From Hyphodiscus hymeniophilus (Eukaryota; Ascomycota; Leotiomycetes; Helotiales; Hyphodiscaceae): a stretch of 64,000 nucleotides of DNA. This document shows, in pieces, positions 12,131 through 23,424 of this stretch. The stretch spans positions 2,480,001 to 2,544,000 of the forward strand of contig VNKQ01000002.1 of the NCBI GenBank assembly GCA_016508695.1, in the 5' to 3' direction. The position numbers and the translations under genes were made by a program. The notes under the pieces are model-generated. The model did no database searches and was not told the DNA's origin. It worked only from the letters and a program-made list of their open reading frames with translations. Position 1 is the first letter of the stretch. Each line of letters opens with the position of its first letter.

Positions 12131-13877
12131 TCAATCATCTTTCTTGGAGCTCTTCTCCTTCCTCTTGCTGTCCTTATCGTCCTCATCCTTATCATCCTTC
12201 TCACTCTTGCTTTTATCTCGTTCCTCTTTCAAAGCATCATGGACTTCCTCGCTGATCTCGTCCGACTTCTCATCCCACTCGACATCATATTCATCAGCCA
12301 CAATTTTGATTTCTTTCCTCAAAGCATTTGCTTCTTCGATCAATCTCTCCCATTTCCGAAGGTCAAAGCCTCGCGCTTGGTACAAAGCGTTCTGACGCCG
12401 GCTGACTGTCAAGTTAAGAGCTGACTGATATGAGACTTCTCTGTTATGGTAGAGGAACCAGAGATATCCTAACATGATTGTGGAAAGGCCTGCAAGATAC
12501 TGTGAATGATTAGGAGAGTATCCGTCGACCAGAATGAGGGAATCGGGCATATACTACTTACAGTGATAGGCTCCATGGTGTCCCACCCATAACTCGTTTG
12601 AAACGTAAAATGATAGATGGCTAGTGGCAGATGAAGTTAGACTCTATCCTTTTGAATGGAAATAGAAGACCGCTGGAAAACCACACTTACCAGCCCACCA
12701 CGTTACCAGTACGCCAAATCCTCCCATAGCAATCCGTTGAGCACTTCGATGAGCGAGGTTGTCACACTCTTTCTTGATCATCGCAAACTGTGCCAGCTTC
12801 TTGTTCGTTTTCCGAAACCTCACTCTTAGGTAGTGCGTTCTATCATTGAATGAGGGAACACCGACTCGGATCTCCTTACTCGCGCCCTCGATTTCTACCG
12901 CGAACTCTTTCCCTCTCGCTGCATCACGTATGAAATCGCCAATCTCGGTGGACGAAGACCAGCGTACGAAATTCTGCTCCCCACCCTCGCCACTAGACTC
13001 AGCCTCCCTCCCAGCACCGCTATAGCTCTCCACGCCGCCTTCGCCAGGGCCACCACGCAGCCCACTCTCGATTGCCTCCTGTTTCGCTTCCAGACTACCA
13101 CTCTCCTCATCAGACTTGTTGCTGATCTTCCCGAGCTTAATCAGCTTCCCGTCAACCATCTGCTCATCACTCCCTTCTTCCTCTTCCAGCTCCGCGTCCC
13201 TTGTATCTGCTTTGATCTCATCTTGTGCTGAATCTTCAGCGCGAAAGAACACTTCGGGAACCTTGTCTTTGCCGTCTTTGCTTTTGATCATTGGCAACTC
13301 AGATTGAATTAGCCGTTCGAGATAAGAAAGGGGCTGCTGCGGATGAACCAGGAGAGCAAGAGGTTCGATGGATTTCCGATCTTCATTCTTGTCCAGTGTA
13401 GTAAGAGGCAAGATGAGTTTTAGTAGTCTCGAAGGCGTTGTAAGTAGTTTTCCTGTTTACTTTCCATCAGCTCTGTTCCCTACGTAAGGAATTTGGGAGA
13501 ATGCCTTTCGTCATAGCACCAGCGCTCCTCATCCTCTTGACAGGTGGCTTATCACTGCCCTCCCTATGCCACGGCGTCCTGGTCTGTAATTCCTTTGCCT
13601 CCCCAATTGACTCGTCGATCTGCCTGTTGAAGCCATCTTCATGTTCGTCTTGACTCCTCTGGTTTAAAGACTTCGCTTGCTCCGCATATTGATTTTCCCT
13701 CCATATACTCGTAGAAGAAAACAATCTTGTAGAACATGCCAATAGGGCTGGCTGTTGAGCTTGTGCTTGCCATCTGCTGCGGAACGTGCTTCCCAATGTG
13801 GTGAAAATGATGGGATTTTGGGACCGTATTTCGAAATGGCATCGACTGGCTGATGGGAGCAGCCGATGGACTCGCAT
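12131..13877 (-). CDS. mcu: Mitochondrial calcium uniporter pore subunit (MCU)
   Basis: Four exons, 13877-13520, 13452-12691, 12620-12562 and 12499-12131, give 515 aa in perfect phase. ATG 13877 opens an Arg/Ser/His-rich, acid-free leader, as expected for mitochondrial import. After an acidic linker and an N-terminal domain come a coiled-coil stretch, transmembrane helix 1 (about 358-380), the selectivity-filter motif W-D-T-M-E-P at 386-391 (the WDxxEP signature of all MCU pores, with Asp387 and Glu390), helix 2 (about 394-412) and a second coiled coil. The tail is a highly charged Lys/Asp/Glu/Ser run. Length agrees with fungal MCUs (about 500 aa). It forms a tetrameric channel for calcium uptake in the inner membrane. 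The filter sits on a 59-nt exon whose last codon is two residues after the motif. No EF-hand regulator (MICU) lies in the window. Confidence 0.93.
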
Positions 13878-14494
13878 GATCGTGACTTGGAGAGGGGAGT
13901 GCGTAGAAATCGTTGTTTGAACGTTCAACGTCCTATATCCTCGAACATCTTCAAGAGACTTCTCACTACTGCAAGGCTGAGTCTCCTGCCTTGGCCGAGC
14001 TTGAAGTTATCCCAGACTCCAAAATGACGTAGACGGTATGTTTAACGTGGCGATATATACACCCTGATTGTTGATATGTACTCTACAGTCCACATTTTTC
14101 GCGAGAACCCTCAATAAATTAGTATAGAATGGCACCGGGTGCTACTATATCCTGAGCCTAATCTCACCACGTGACTTTAGCCTTAGAATAGATTCAGTCT
14201 TTATTAATGTACTACCTTACTTGTTCGACGCCACAGCATGCATCTCCTACTTCTTTACTGATCAACTCTACAAGCTAATAAGACAGCCGTAATCTCTGAA
14301 CTCTTGAGTTTGAATCACCTCATAATATAGTCACATAGGGCCACAAGCTTCAAGCCGTGGTATTTTGACAATAGTTTATTGCTGTTTAAAATACCTCCTA
14401 TGGCAACTGAGCGGTTTCGTAGTCGGCCGAGCTTAAACCCAGTGGGAACTCCATACATCGACCACGAACAACCTATTTCTGCGCGTTGCCTTGC
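13878..14494. other. Intergenic, MCU promoter side
   Basis: About 600 bases that hold the MCU promoter and the 3' flank of the small secreted protein. Composition turns AT-richer from about 14100. No coding frame is supported. Confidence 0.4.
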
Positions 14495-14851
14495 TCAACC
14501 CGAACACTGTATTGTCACCGGTATGTCAGACTCGGAACCTCCTATATTATCGCTCAAGGTTATCAGGTACTTACACTTTGATCACAAGCAACATCGCAAA
14601 CGGTCCCACTCGTTATACACCCAGGACATCCACTATAATCAACTCCGCAAGTACTCTGTGGTCCCTGTCAGCAACTTGACCTGCCATCTTTCCATCTCGT
14701 ATAGACTAGGTTATATACTTACTTTATCAGGACATGGCGCACAGCCACTATTCGCCTCTCGTTCTACCATTCTCAGGAAGTTTTTTGAAGCTTCTTTATG
14801 CGCCGTAGCTAAAGCAATAAGACCCATGATAAGGGTGATGGTTGGCTTCAT
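14495..14851 (-). CDS. Small secreted cysteine-rich protein, 76 aa, eight cysteines
   Basis: Exons 14851-14723, 14664-14575 and 14506-14495 (a 12-nt last exon) join in phase to 76 codons plus TGA. Both donors are GTAAGT and both acceptors are CAG, which is better than chance. The first 17 residues are a textbook signal peptide (charged N-end, hydrophobic core, A-T-A cleavage site). The mature part is about 59 residues with eight cysteines at 37, 40, 49, 56, 59, 66, 70 and 74, including two C-x-P/G-C pairs (C-A-P-C, C-P-G-C). All cysteines lie in the C-terminal half and the last comes from the tiny third exon. Even number, size and secretion signal fit the fungal small secreted protein/effector-like class; I do not recognise a named family and infer no activity. 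It stands alone, flanked by AT-rich intergenic DNA. Confidence 0.6.
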
Positions 14852-15392
14852 GGTTCTCTGGGAGACGAAAGGGTAATTGGTGATACTATAAAATTCAAAG
14901 GTAATAAAGGAAGTTTGGATGTTATGGTGATGAAATCAAAGTCTTCCTCATGGGCCAAGACATCCTTTTTATACCCTCTTTTTCCGCGGATCCAAAGGGA
15001 AGGTATGTCATATGGTGGAAGATCTACTAGCGTTTACTCTTATCTCCTGTAAGTTCCCAAACACTCTTCCTTCTGTTTATTTTTATGGTCGATCAGTGTA
15101 GGTCTTGGGCTTCATTTACATGGGGAAGAGCCCGCACACTAACCTACCAAGGAATTCTAAAGAATTTCACTTCCGACACATCATTGAATGCCGGAAAAGA
15201 GCTATACGCAAACTTTGACCAGGAGTAAATAACAAAGTAAACAATACCTGTTTTTTCTATTGGCAGGGCTGCGAAATCAAGAGCTGTTTACTAGTACTAA
15301 ATTCAAAGTCAAAGGTCCATTGTTTAGAGAGAGCGTTGTCGTTGTTTCATTCTGGCCACGCGTTCAGCTTTTGATAATGTCTCGGAAGTATC
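14852..15392. other. Intergenic
   Basis: Promoter side of the small secreted protein; AT-rich, no supported coding frame or RNA. Confidence 0.4.
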
Positions 15393-16298
15393 CTATAGCA
15401 TATCTATTGTGGTAGGAGTACCGTCGTTATTCTCTGTTTGTTGGCTGGGTAAAGTCACCCAGTCGTCATCCTCCTCATTCTCTTCCACAGCTGCATTAGT
15501 TGCACTCATAGCTTCGATTAGGCCGTTTAAAAGGAACTTAGGTCCATCTACTATCCTCATTTGTAGGGAGTCCTGGTTCTGACGGGGCCAGACGGGCATT
15601 ACAATCACTAGGGTTAACGCCCTTTCCTTGGTATGTTTCGAGATTATACACTGCCCTGTCCGCAAGGGCCTAGAGCCATATCGTTGCCGGTAGTTGCGTC
15701 TGGCTACATCGGGGTGCCATAGTCTATAGCATATCAAAGGAGTGTGATAGGAAGTGCTTCCAGATGCATCACACCGTAGTTTGATGTAGTACTTTCCACC
15801 TTCGGTCTTTAGGGGCCTTATACGGGCTAAAGGCTATAAAGACAACTAGCTTATCCATTGAACGAGGGGCCAGAGAAGATTGATCGAGCTGGAAGAAGTT
15901 CTTATCAAAAGAACGTAGATCCGATGCCAAGTGATCCATCAGAGGCGCCAGATTTAGCTGAGGCCTAGATTTAACCCCAATCGTCACACTGTCATCAGCG
16001 GTAGACGCGGCCGCTGATCCCACTGAATCTGTTATAGCTCATGGGCATGGTATTTATAACTCAAACGCCGTAGTGCCGAATACAAACTGTGCTTCTCGTA
16101 GCTTCGGTAGATCCTTCTCCTTATGAGTAAGCTGAGTTGAGGGCCGGAATATCTGGTAAGTTCGAGATGGAAACCATTGAATCTGTCGAATTGATTTGCT
16201 TTGAGGATTGTGTAAGGATTGTGTAAGGATTCTATTTGAAGCCGATATTTGCTAAATTGAGCTGGATAAGCCGGACAAAAGCCTTTTTTGTTTTTCAA
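15393..16298 (-). pseudogene. Hypothetical minus-strand locus, probably degraded or wrongly spliced in my model
   Basis: Three adjacent minus-strand frames look coding but do not join cleanly. Frame 1 is 16298-16032. Frame 2 (16023-15769) is rich in normal residues and has an ATG. Frame 3 is open from about 15825 to the stop at 15393; its C-terminal end is acidic (E-E-N-E-E-D-D-D-W). Frames 2 and 3 overlap by some 60 bases in different phases, with a TAG at the head of frame 3, which suggests either a short intron near 15830 or a frameshift. No domain is recognised and frame 1 has only a weak start. The codons of frame 3 look normal, so it may be a decayed copy of a lineage-specific gene. Confidence 0.3.
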
Positions 16299-17090
16299 AT
16301 TTCATGGCCTGGTAAATTTTCTCTATCTGTGTTACTAGCTAGGCTGTGGAGACAGCGTTGGATGATTTTAATGGTATCGATCTTTCCTGTTAAAGTCTGC
16401 GTGGTTCCAAAACGTAATATCTCCTCTAGCACTTTTTGTCTTTGACTGAAGCAACCATGGGTGAGAAAAACAACATACCACTGATAACTAACCCCGCTGT
16501 CTCAGATTACTGACTATGGCGGAGGGGTTACCATGGCAAGGGCTGAATCAAGCTTTTATTGCAGTACCGTGCGTGGCTGCGTGGATTTACCGAAGGAGCT
16601 TTCTCTTTTAAGAGCGGGGAGGTGCCGGACAGGCTTGATTATTCTATCGATCCTCGGACCGCGTTACCGCTTTGGAGAAAGCCCATCCCTGAACGTGGAT
16701 TCGAAGAAAGAAGCAAAAGAGCTGATCTGCTCTCAGGAATAGGCTTAATTGTTGATTATAGACTGTCAGGGTCCCCAACTCATGCCCTGCCAAGGGCCAC
16801 GAAGGGGGTCATCCACTCTGGGGGAAGCTGGTACGACGCAAGTACGGACGGATATGATTCCACACTCTGATCAGGCCCTTCAAGCATAGCGGCTGTGGGC
16901 CACGAGAGGACCTCTCACGAGACTACGCGTCCTGTGGATTCTTTTTGAGCTGCTCTATGAGACAAGGGCAGCTTGGAAACTTAATTATGTGGTCAAGCCG
17001 ACAACTGAGAATGGGCAGCGCAAAAACGCTCAGTAATCGTTACAATAATACAACGCAATTTGAATGCGCGCTAACATGCTACTTTTCAAT
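16299..17090. other. Intergenic with one unexplained open frame
   Basis: Before the 3' end of KGD1 there is a plus frame open from about 16545 to TGA at 16870 with coding-like composition (G-F-T-E-G-A, D-P-R-T-A-L-P-L-W-R-K-P) but no in-frame ATG and no visible upstream exon. It may be a relic of a gene. Otherwise nothing is seen. Confidence 0.3.
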
Positions 17091-20000
17091 CTACTCTCCT
17101 TTCAGCTTGTCCTGTGTCACGGAAAATGCCCTCTCCAACAGGGCCTTCTCTTCCTTGGTATGCTGAGCTTTCAGGCCAGTGGCGACGCTGGCTGAAGGAT
17201 CTCGTCCGGCATACATCACATGCTTCCGGTCATGATGCTCGGTGTTGCTAGTTTCAAGTCAACTCCTTATCTCTGAATCTTAGAATTGGTGATTACTTAC
17301 TTGAGCAGGGTCTCGATTCTAGGTTGTGTGAAACTCCATGCACCAGCATTCAAAGGTTCTTCTTGACACCATACAATAGTCTTGGCGTTGGGGTACATAT
17401 CTAGGTTTTCCTTCAATGATTGCCATGGGAATGGATTCAACTGCTCGATACGTGTAATGGCGGTGTTTTTCAGTTCGTTATCCGCACGATGCTTGTACAG
17501 CGCAGTGTAAACTTGGCCAGTGCATAGAACAACACGATCGATTTCCGCCGGCTCGTTAATGGTCTTGCCGTGTTCGGGGTCTGGGATGATCCATTTGAAC
17601 TGAGAATCATCACCAGTGAAATCCTCAATCGAGGACCGGCAAAGAGGGTGACGAAGAAGGGACTTGGAGAAAAATATAATGAGAGCTGGTTTGCAGTTAG
17701 TGGGATGATTTGTGATAATACGATGGGTGACCTACGCTTTCTGAACTGCCTGTTCATCTGCCGTCTCAAAATGTGGAACAAATTGGCTGGTTCTGTCATG
17801 TATGCAATCTGCATGTTACAATCTTGATGTTGACGGTCGAGTTTATCGGGGCTGGGGAATATGCGAGGATCTTCGTTACATAGCTGCAGGTATCTCTCCA
17901 TTCGGCCGGAGGAATGCTCAGGTCCCTGTCCATCATACCCGTGGGGCAAAGACATAACAAGACCTGATCTCTGCATCCACTTCACTTCACCAGAGGCGAT
18001 GAATTGATCAATAATACATTGTGCGTTGTTTGCGAAATCACCAAATTGTGCTTCCCACATGACAAGAGCGTTTGGTGAAGATAGGGAGTAGCCGTACTCG
18101 AAACCTAGAGCACCGAACTCACTCAAAGAAGAGTTGGAGATAACGAATTTGCCTTGATCTTTGCTCACATGCTGCAAGGGCGTGTATGTCTCCTCGTTTT
18201 CTTGATCATGGAAAACAGCATGTCGTTGCGAGAAAGTTCCACGTTCAACGTCTTGACCAGATACACGGACGTGGTGTCCTTCGTTGACGAGAGATCCGAA
18301 GGCAAGGGCCTCTGCAGTGGACCAGTCGATGTTCTTGCCCTCGTTGACAGTCTTGACACGGTTTGCGAGGATACGCTTGAGATTACGGTGGATGTTGAAA
18401 CCTTCTGGTGCCGAACCAATAACGGTACCAATATGCTCCAAAGTAGTAGCATTCACACCGGTGGGATTATGAGGCAGAATTTCCTCCTTCAGTTCCTTCG
18501 GCGATTTGAATCCATTCCACGCTGATGTCGTCCATTCTTTGGAATTAGGTTGGTAGTCTTTGCTCTTTGCGAAACTGTCTTCAAGCATACCCCAGACCCA
18601 TTTTTTGTGCTCCTCGATATCTTCCTTTGTGAAGCTACCATCTTTCAGGAGTTGGTTGACGTAGACATCGATTTGGGGCTCGTGAGACTGGATGCGCTTG
18701 TACATCAATGGTTGGGTGAAGGAGGGTTGATCAGTCTCGTTGTGACCATGTTTACGATAGCAGACGAGATCAATAACCACGTCCTTCTGAAATTCAGCTC
18801 GCCAATCGGCAGCCAGCTGGCAAACGTAGTTGACGGCTTCAACATCATCGGCGTTGACGTGGAAGACAGGGGCATCAATGGCCTTGGCAATATCGGTACA
18901 GTAGGCAGTTGAGCGGGCAAATCGAGGATCGGTTGTGAACCCAATCTGATTGTTGACAACCAGGTGGATAGTACCACCGGTGGCGTAAGCGGGGAGAGAG
19001 TGGAATCCGAGACATTCGTACACAACACCTTGAGCTGCAAAAGCGGCATCACCGTGAAGAAGAACACCCATTGCAGTGTTGTGGGCCTTCTCGTCATTGT
19101 TGTAATGCTGAATAGCCCTGGTTTTCCCCAAAACAACTGGGTCTTCGGCTTCCAAATGAGAAGGATTAGCGACCAAAGACAATTGCACACGCTTGCCAGA
19201 AGGAGTAGGACGCTCGAAGTTCATGCCCAGATGGTACTTGACATCGCCAGATCCTTCATCCTCTGCGGCTGCAGAACCACCGAATTCACTGAAGATAGAC
19301 TCGTTGGGCTTTCGTACGACATTGCTGAGAACGTTGAGACGACCACGGTGAGGCATGCCAATGACGATATCCTTGACACCATAATCAACACTTCGGTCGA
19401 TCAGTGCCTTCATCCCGGGTACCAAAGTTTCGCAGCCTTCCAAGCCGAATCGCTTGTCGTTGGGGTATTTCGTGGCCGAGAAACTCTCGAAGCTCGAACT
19501 CCAGATCAAACGGTCCAAGATGCGTCGCTTCTCATCAATCGAGTACTTGAATGGTTGTTCGATCTCCACTCTCTCACGGAGCCAATCGCATTGTTCTCTA
19601 TCTGGGATATGGATGTATTCGATACCATAAGAGCCACAGTATATTCTTTCGCAGGAAGCAATGATGTCTCGCAGTGTCATCTTCTCGCGGCCGGCCTTCT
19701 TAAAACGGGGTAGAATACCAGGCCCAAGCTCATATTCGGTGTCCAGGTCCTTCTCTGTAAATTGATAGTGTCCCAGTTCGAGCTCTTTGGGTTTGCTGTA
19801 ACCAAATTCTTTTGCCTCACGGCGAATTCCCAGAGGATCAATGTTCGCCTTGTGGTGACCGCGAGCCTGATACGCACGAACCAAGAGCTGGACCTTCAAA
19901 TGATTTGTGACATCTGAACCCTGTCCAGCCGCCATACCTAGGCCGGGCATGGTGCTCAGAACTCCCCCTGTGGGCGTTGGGACGAGATTGGGAGGTGGGG

Positions 20001-20404
20001 TGAAAGCATGATCCATAGGCATATTGCCACTCTCCATATTCTTGAAGTAGGTCTGCCATGAGCTGTGTACGCTACTATGATCTTGCTTCCAGCACAGGTA
20101 CATCTCATCGATGTAGGATGCAGCGTCACCGTCGAGGAAATTATCATTGGGGGATGGAGCAGAGGATTGCGCAGCGGCGGCTGCATATCTCCGCTGGGTC
20201 GCCCACGGTTTTGAGATCGGTGTTCTAGGGACTATAGGAGATCCTGTTCAGCCTCGCAGTTAGCAAATGCTCCAGAAGCCAAGTTGCCGTGGTTTTGCAG
20301 GACTCCGAGGCCAAAAGTATAGTGCGTCCCTGGATATACTTACTCGGCACGGCGAGGAGGGATCTAGCCCCCCGGCTGCCAGCTTTGAAGCAATTTCGAA
20401 GCAT
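17091..20404 (-). CDS. kgd1: 2-oxoglutarate dehydrogenase E1 component, mitochondrial
   Basis: Exons 20404-20344, 20231-17736, 17685-17301 and 17247-17091 give 1032 aa, the usual length for fungal Kgd1. Exon 1 encodes a short basic mitochondrial leader. The large exon carries the E1 thiamine-diphosphate domain: an R-G-H-H-K motif early on, I-G-M-P-H-R-G-R-L-N, G-D-A-A-F-A-A-Q-G, the H-V-N-A-D-D region and H-G-H-N-E-T-D-Q-P, followed by the transketolase-type pyrimidine domain. It decarboxylates 2-oxoglutarate in the TCA cycle and passes the succinyl group to the E2 lipoyl subunit. Splicing at 17736/17685 is required: without it the frame drifts into a non-homologous tail of some 80 residues. 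The start is 403 bp from the divergent Tfb1 gene. Confidence 0.96.
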
Positions 20405-20807
20405 TGTGAGAATTGTGATGGAGTTGAATACAGATGGTGGCGCGAAGCAGGACCTCAAACCTCGGAGCGCGGCAGCTAAGTAGGCAAAAATCACGCTGAA
20501 TCTGATTGGCTCAATTGAGATGAGTAACTGATCACGTAATGCGAAAGGACTAAATTTAATGACAAAGGCCTCAATTTCGTCGAAGCACCTGGACAGGAAC
20601 GGTCTCATTATTCAAAACCTTGTCATAGTTCGGAGTTTTCTCCATTCAAACCGGAAACCAAGCACATAACCTGCATTATTTATACTCTGAACCTTATGAT
20701 AGTCAACTTGCATATTCGCGAGGGCCGAATGTAGCATCAGGCTACCCTATCCTTGGCAACGTCACGAGGCGGTCTTGAATAAAGAGAGTTGGGAGTGAAC
20801 TTTGAAT
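20405..20807. promoter_or_regulatory. Bidirectional promoter region kgd1 / tfb1
   Basis: 403 bases between two divergent start codons of housekeeping genes must contain both core promoters and 5' UTRs. No specific motif is assigned. Confidence 0.6.
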
Positions 20808-22802
20808 ATGACATCCTCAAAGCTGCCATTAAGTATTGCAGGATCTGCTGCATACAAAAAGCAGCCAGGGACCCTGAGCATTCCAAGAGACCGGACGTCT
20901 GTTAAATGGACACCCCTCGATGCAGGCTCCAGTGTGAGCATTGCGATGTCACATATTACCAGTACGTCAAAACTATAATCCGCAACAGCTTGCAAATACT
21001 AAACCCTCCAAGACTTTCAGCAAACTCCAGAGACTGCTGCGAAAGTGATCTTGAAGTTCTACGAGAAGCAATCTGAGACAGCCGAAGCAGTTGCTCATAC
21101 CTTCACTTTTGATTCTCCTTCAAATCCTCGAGGAGAAGCAAATGCTATCAAAGATGTTTTAACGCCTATTCTTGCTGCTACAAAGGCCGCCGCCGCTGCC
21201 AATGCTAACGACAAACCAAAAGGGGCTGGCTCAGCATCCGCAGCAATGGCGATCGCCAGTGCAGTCGCCTCCAAGCCAACTTCGGGAACAGCTCGCTGGT
21301 ATGATGATACACAGCTCAAAATCGATATTGAACTTCAGCAATCACTCATGAAGAAAGATCCTGCCTTAAACAGGACTTATATGGAGTCAAGACGGACGAA
21401 GCCAGATACGATCTCGGATTCACAGTTCAATACCCAATTTTGGTCAACGAGAACCAACGTTCTACGGGCTCATGCTGTCGAGACGAATCAGAAGCGCGGG
21501 CAGTACAATGTTTTGTCCGCCGTGAAACCTCGGCAGGTCGATGGAGAACTCAAGATGAACATCAGTGCTGAACAAGTACAGCTGATTTTCAGCCAACATC
21601 CTCTGGTCAAACGAGTCTACGATGAAAACGTTCCCAAATTGAACGAGATGGATTTCTGGTCCAGATTTTTCCTCAGTAGATTGTTCAAGAAGCTCAAGGG
21701 AGAAAGGATTAACCCAGATACGGATGCCACAGATCCTACATTTGATAGATATCTGGAGGCGAGCAATGATATGGGGCCGAGCCAGAGACTACTCTCCAGC
21801 CATATACCACATATCATTGATCTTCAGGGAAATGAGGAAAATCAAGGCGGGAGCAAGGATATCAGTGGAAATCGACAAGACTGGACCATGAGGCCCACCG
21901 ATGTAACTAAGATACCTATTGTCAGAACTCTTAATAGTTTGAGTGAGAAAATCATGGCGCATGTGGCACCATCTGATGTCGATCCAGCGGATCCGATTGG
22001 AATGGACGAAGGAACATTCAACTCCCTGGCACTCCGAGATCTTCAAGGAGACGAACAGGAGAATCGCATCATGCTCAATATTAAGGAGCAAAGTCGATTC
22101 TTTTCCAGCGAAAAATCCGAAATTTCCGCAGAGGCAGCTTCGTATGCCAGTCAAGTGCCACGGGAAGTACTTTCCGAGCTTCAGATTGACATTGATCCAT
22201 CACTGATGAACGAGGATGATACTGGTCGATACGAACTACGAACTGCTATCGGAGTAATGGAGGATAGCGACAGCGAAGATGATGGGGAAGCCAAGGTGGC
22301 ACATGTTGGTAGCAAAGCGAGTTTGATGGATGCCCAAAAACAAATCTTCGAAGGCATCGTTGCTCGTCGGTCTGAAATGGATGGCTCAAGTGCCGAGTTA
22401 TCACTTTCAGGGCTGTCACAGCGGAGCTTTGACAGACTTGTACTCACCCATGCAACTACCACGGAGTTCCTTCATCATTTTTGGGTGATCTTCCTCTCTG
22501 GGGATCCTGATAGAGCAGGCGAGCTCGCGAAAATGGTCGAGACGCTCGAGAGGGCCATGGATCGAATCAACGCCGTGGCCACAGATGCGGAGAAAGAGCG
22601 AAATGAGCTAATTATCAGTGAGAAACAACGTATCAAGGATCTGTGGGAGCAGACAGGCAAAAAGAAGAGATTTGATCCAAACTCCGTTGGAGGTGGTGAA
22701 AAGGTAGTCAGGGAGATGATGGAGCCGACTATCAAGACTTTGCAGAAGGCAGCAAGAGAATATAGAAAAGCGTTGGTAGCTGAGGGTATAGACACGACTT
22801 GA
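20808..22802 (+). CDS. tfb1: TFIIH core subunit Tfb1/p62
   Basis: Exons 20808-20961 and 21013-22802 (51-nt intron) join in phase to 647 aa, close to yeast Tfb1 (about 640). The N-terminus is the PH/PTB-like domain (I-S-H-I-T-N-F-Q-Q-T-P motif spanning the splice), which in the family contacts TFIIE, Rad4/XPC and acidic activators. Two BSD domains follow, marked by the F-W-S aromatic signature near residues 194 and 266. The C-terminal half contains acidic stretches and a long helical end (about 555-640). Tfb1 is a structural subunit of the TFIIH core, active in RNA polymerase II transcription start and nucleotide excision repair in the nucleus. The exon 2 acceptor used is AAG at 21011-21012; the CAG eight bases downstream would break the frame. 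Confidence 0.92.
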
Positions 22803-23424
22803 GAATGGATAGAAGATGGAGTAATATCATAGCGATGGCGTTTGGACAAAAAGCTAATCACCCGAGCAAATGGGTTGGGTGAGGTGGGTTAATCACGCAA
22901 AATTAGAGCGAGTTTGGAAGGAAGCATCATATCCAGTCCAGCTTGACCGACTTCTGGTGACTCAGGAGGTATGTAATTTTCTTTTCTGCGATCCAGTACT
23001 GTCTATTGTTGTCCTTTTGGCGGTCCGGTATTGGCATCGGCACGGCTTCCGCATAAACCCGATAGTAGTTTCGAAGTAACTCAGGTTCAAGCTGAATCAA
23101 GGATATGAACGGTATGCCACGAGCTTTGCTGCTTTCAGATTCAAGCCATTTCCACTTTGTATCGATGATGGAATAAGGAGAGTTCGAGTGGAAGAGCTAA
23201 CAAAGTCAATTCAAGGAGGGCAAGAGCGATGGTGCGTTGCTCCTCGAACCAAGGAGTTTCTTAAAATTGCATCTTACTTTCCTGCTTCTTGTAACTTCCT
23301 TCTCTATTTTAGTTGAGTGCTAGTACAGGACCCTCTTCTTAAGCTTGCATTCCTTTTAACTAATCATGGTTTGTTTTCTTCAACACGCTTAGCAACAATT
23401 GACACACCTTCTTGGATAGTTGCG
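22803..23424. other. Intergenic
   Basis: 3' flank of tfb1 and promoter of the next gene. No gene is seen. Confidence 0.45.

Noticed and set aside
14379..14876. 165-codon plus frame
   Set aside because: Opposite strand of the small secreted protein, whose signal peptide, Cys pattern and splice sites explain the region better.
18964..19713. 249-codon plus frame inside KGD1
   Set aside because: Antisense shadow of a highly conserved minus-strand exon; no independent start or family.
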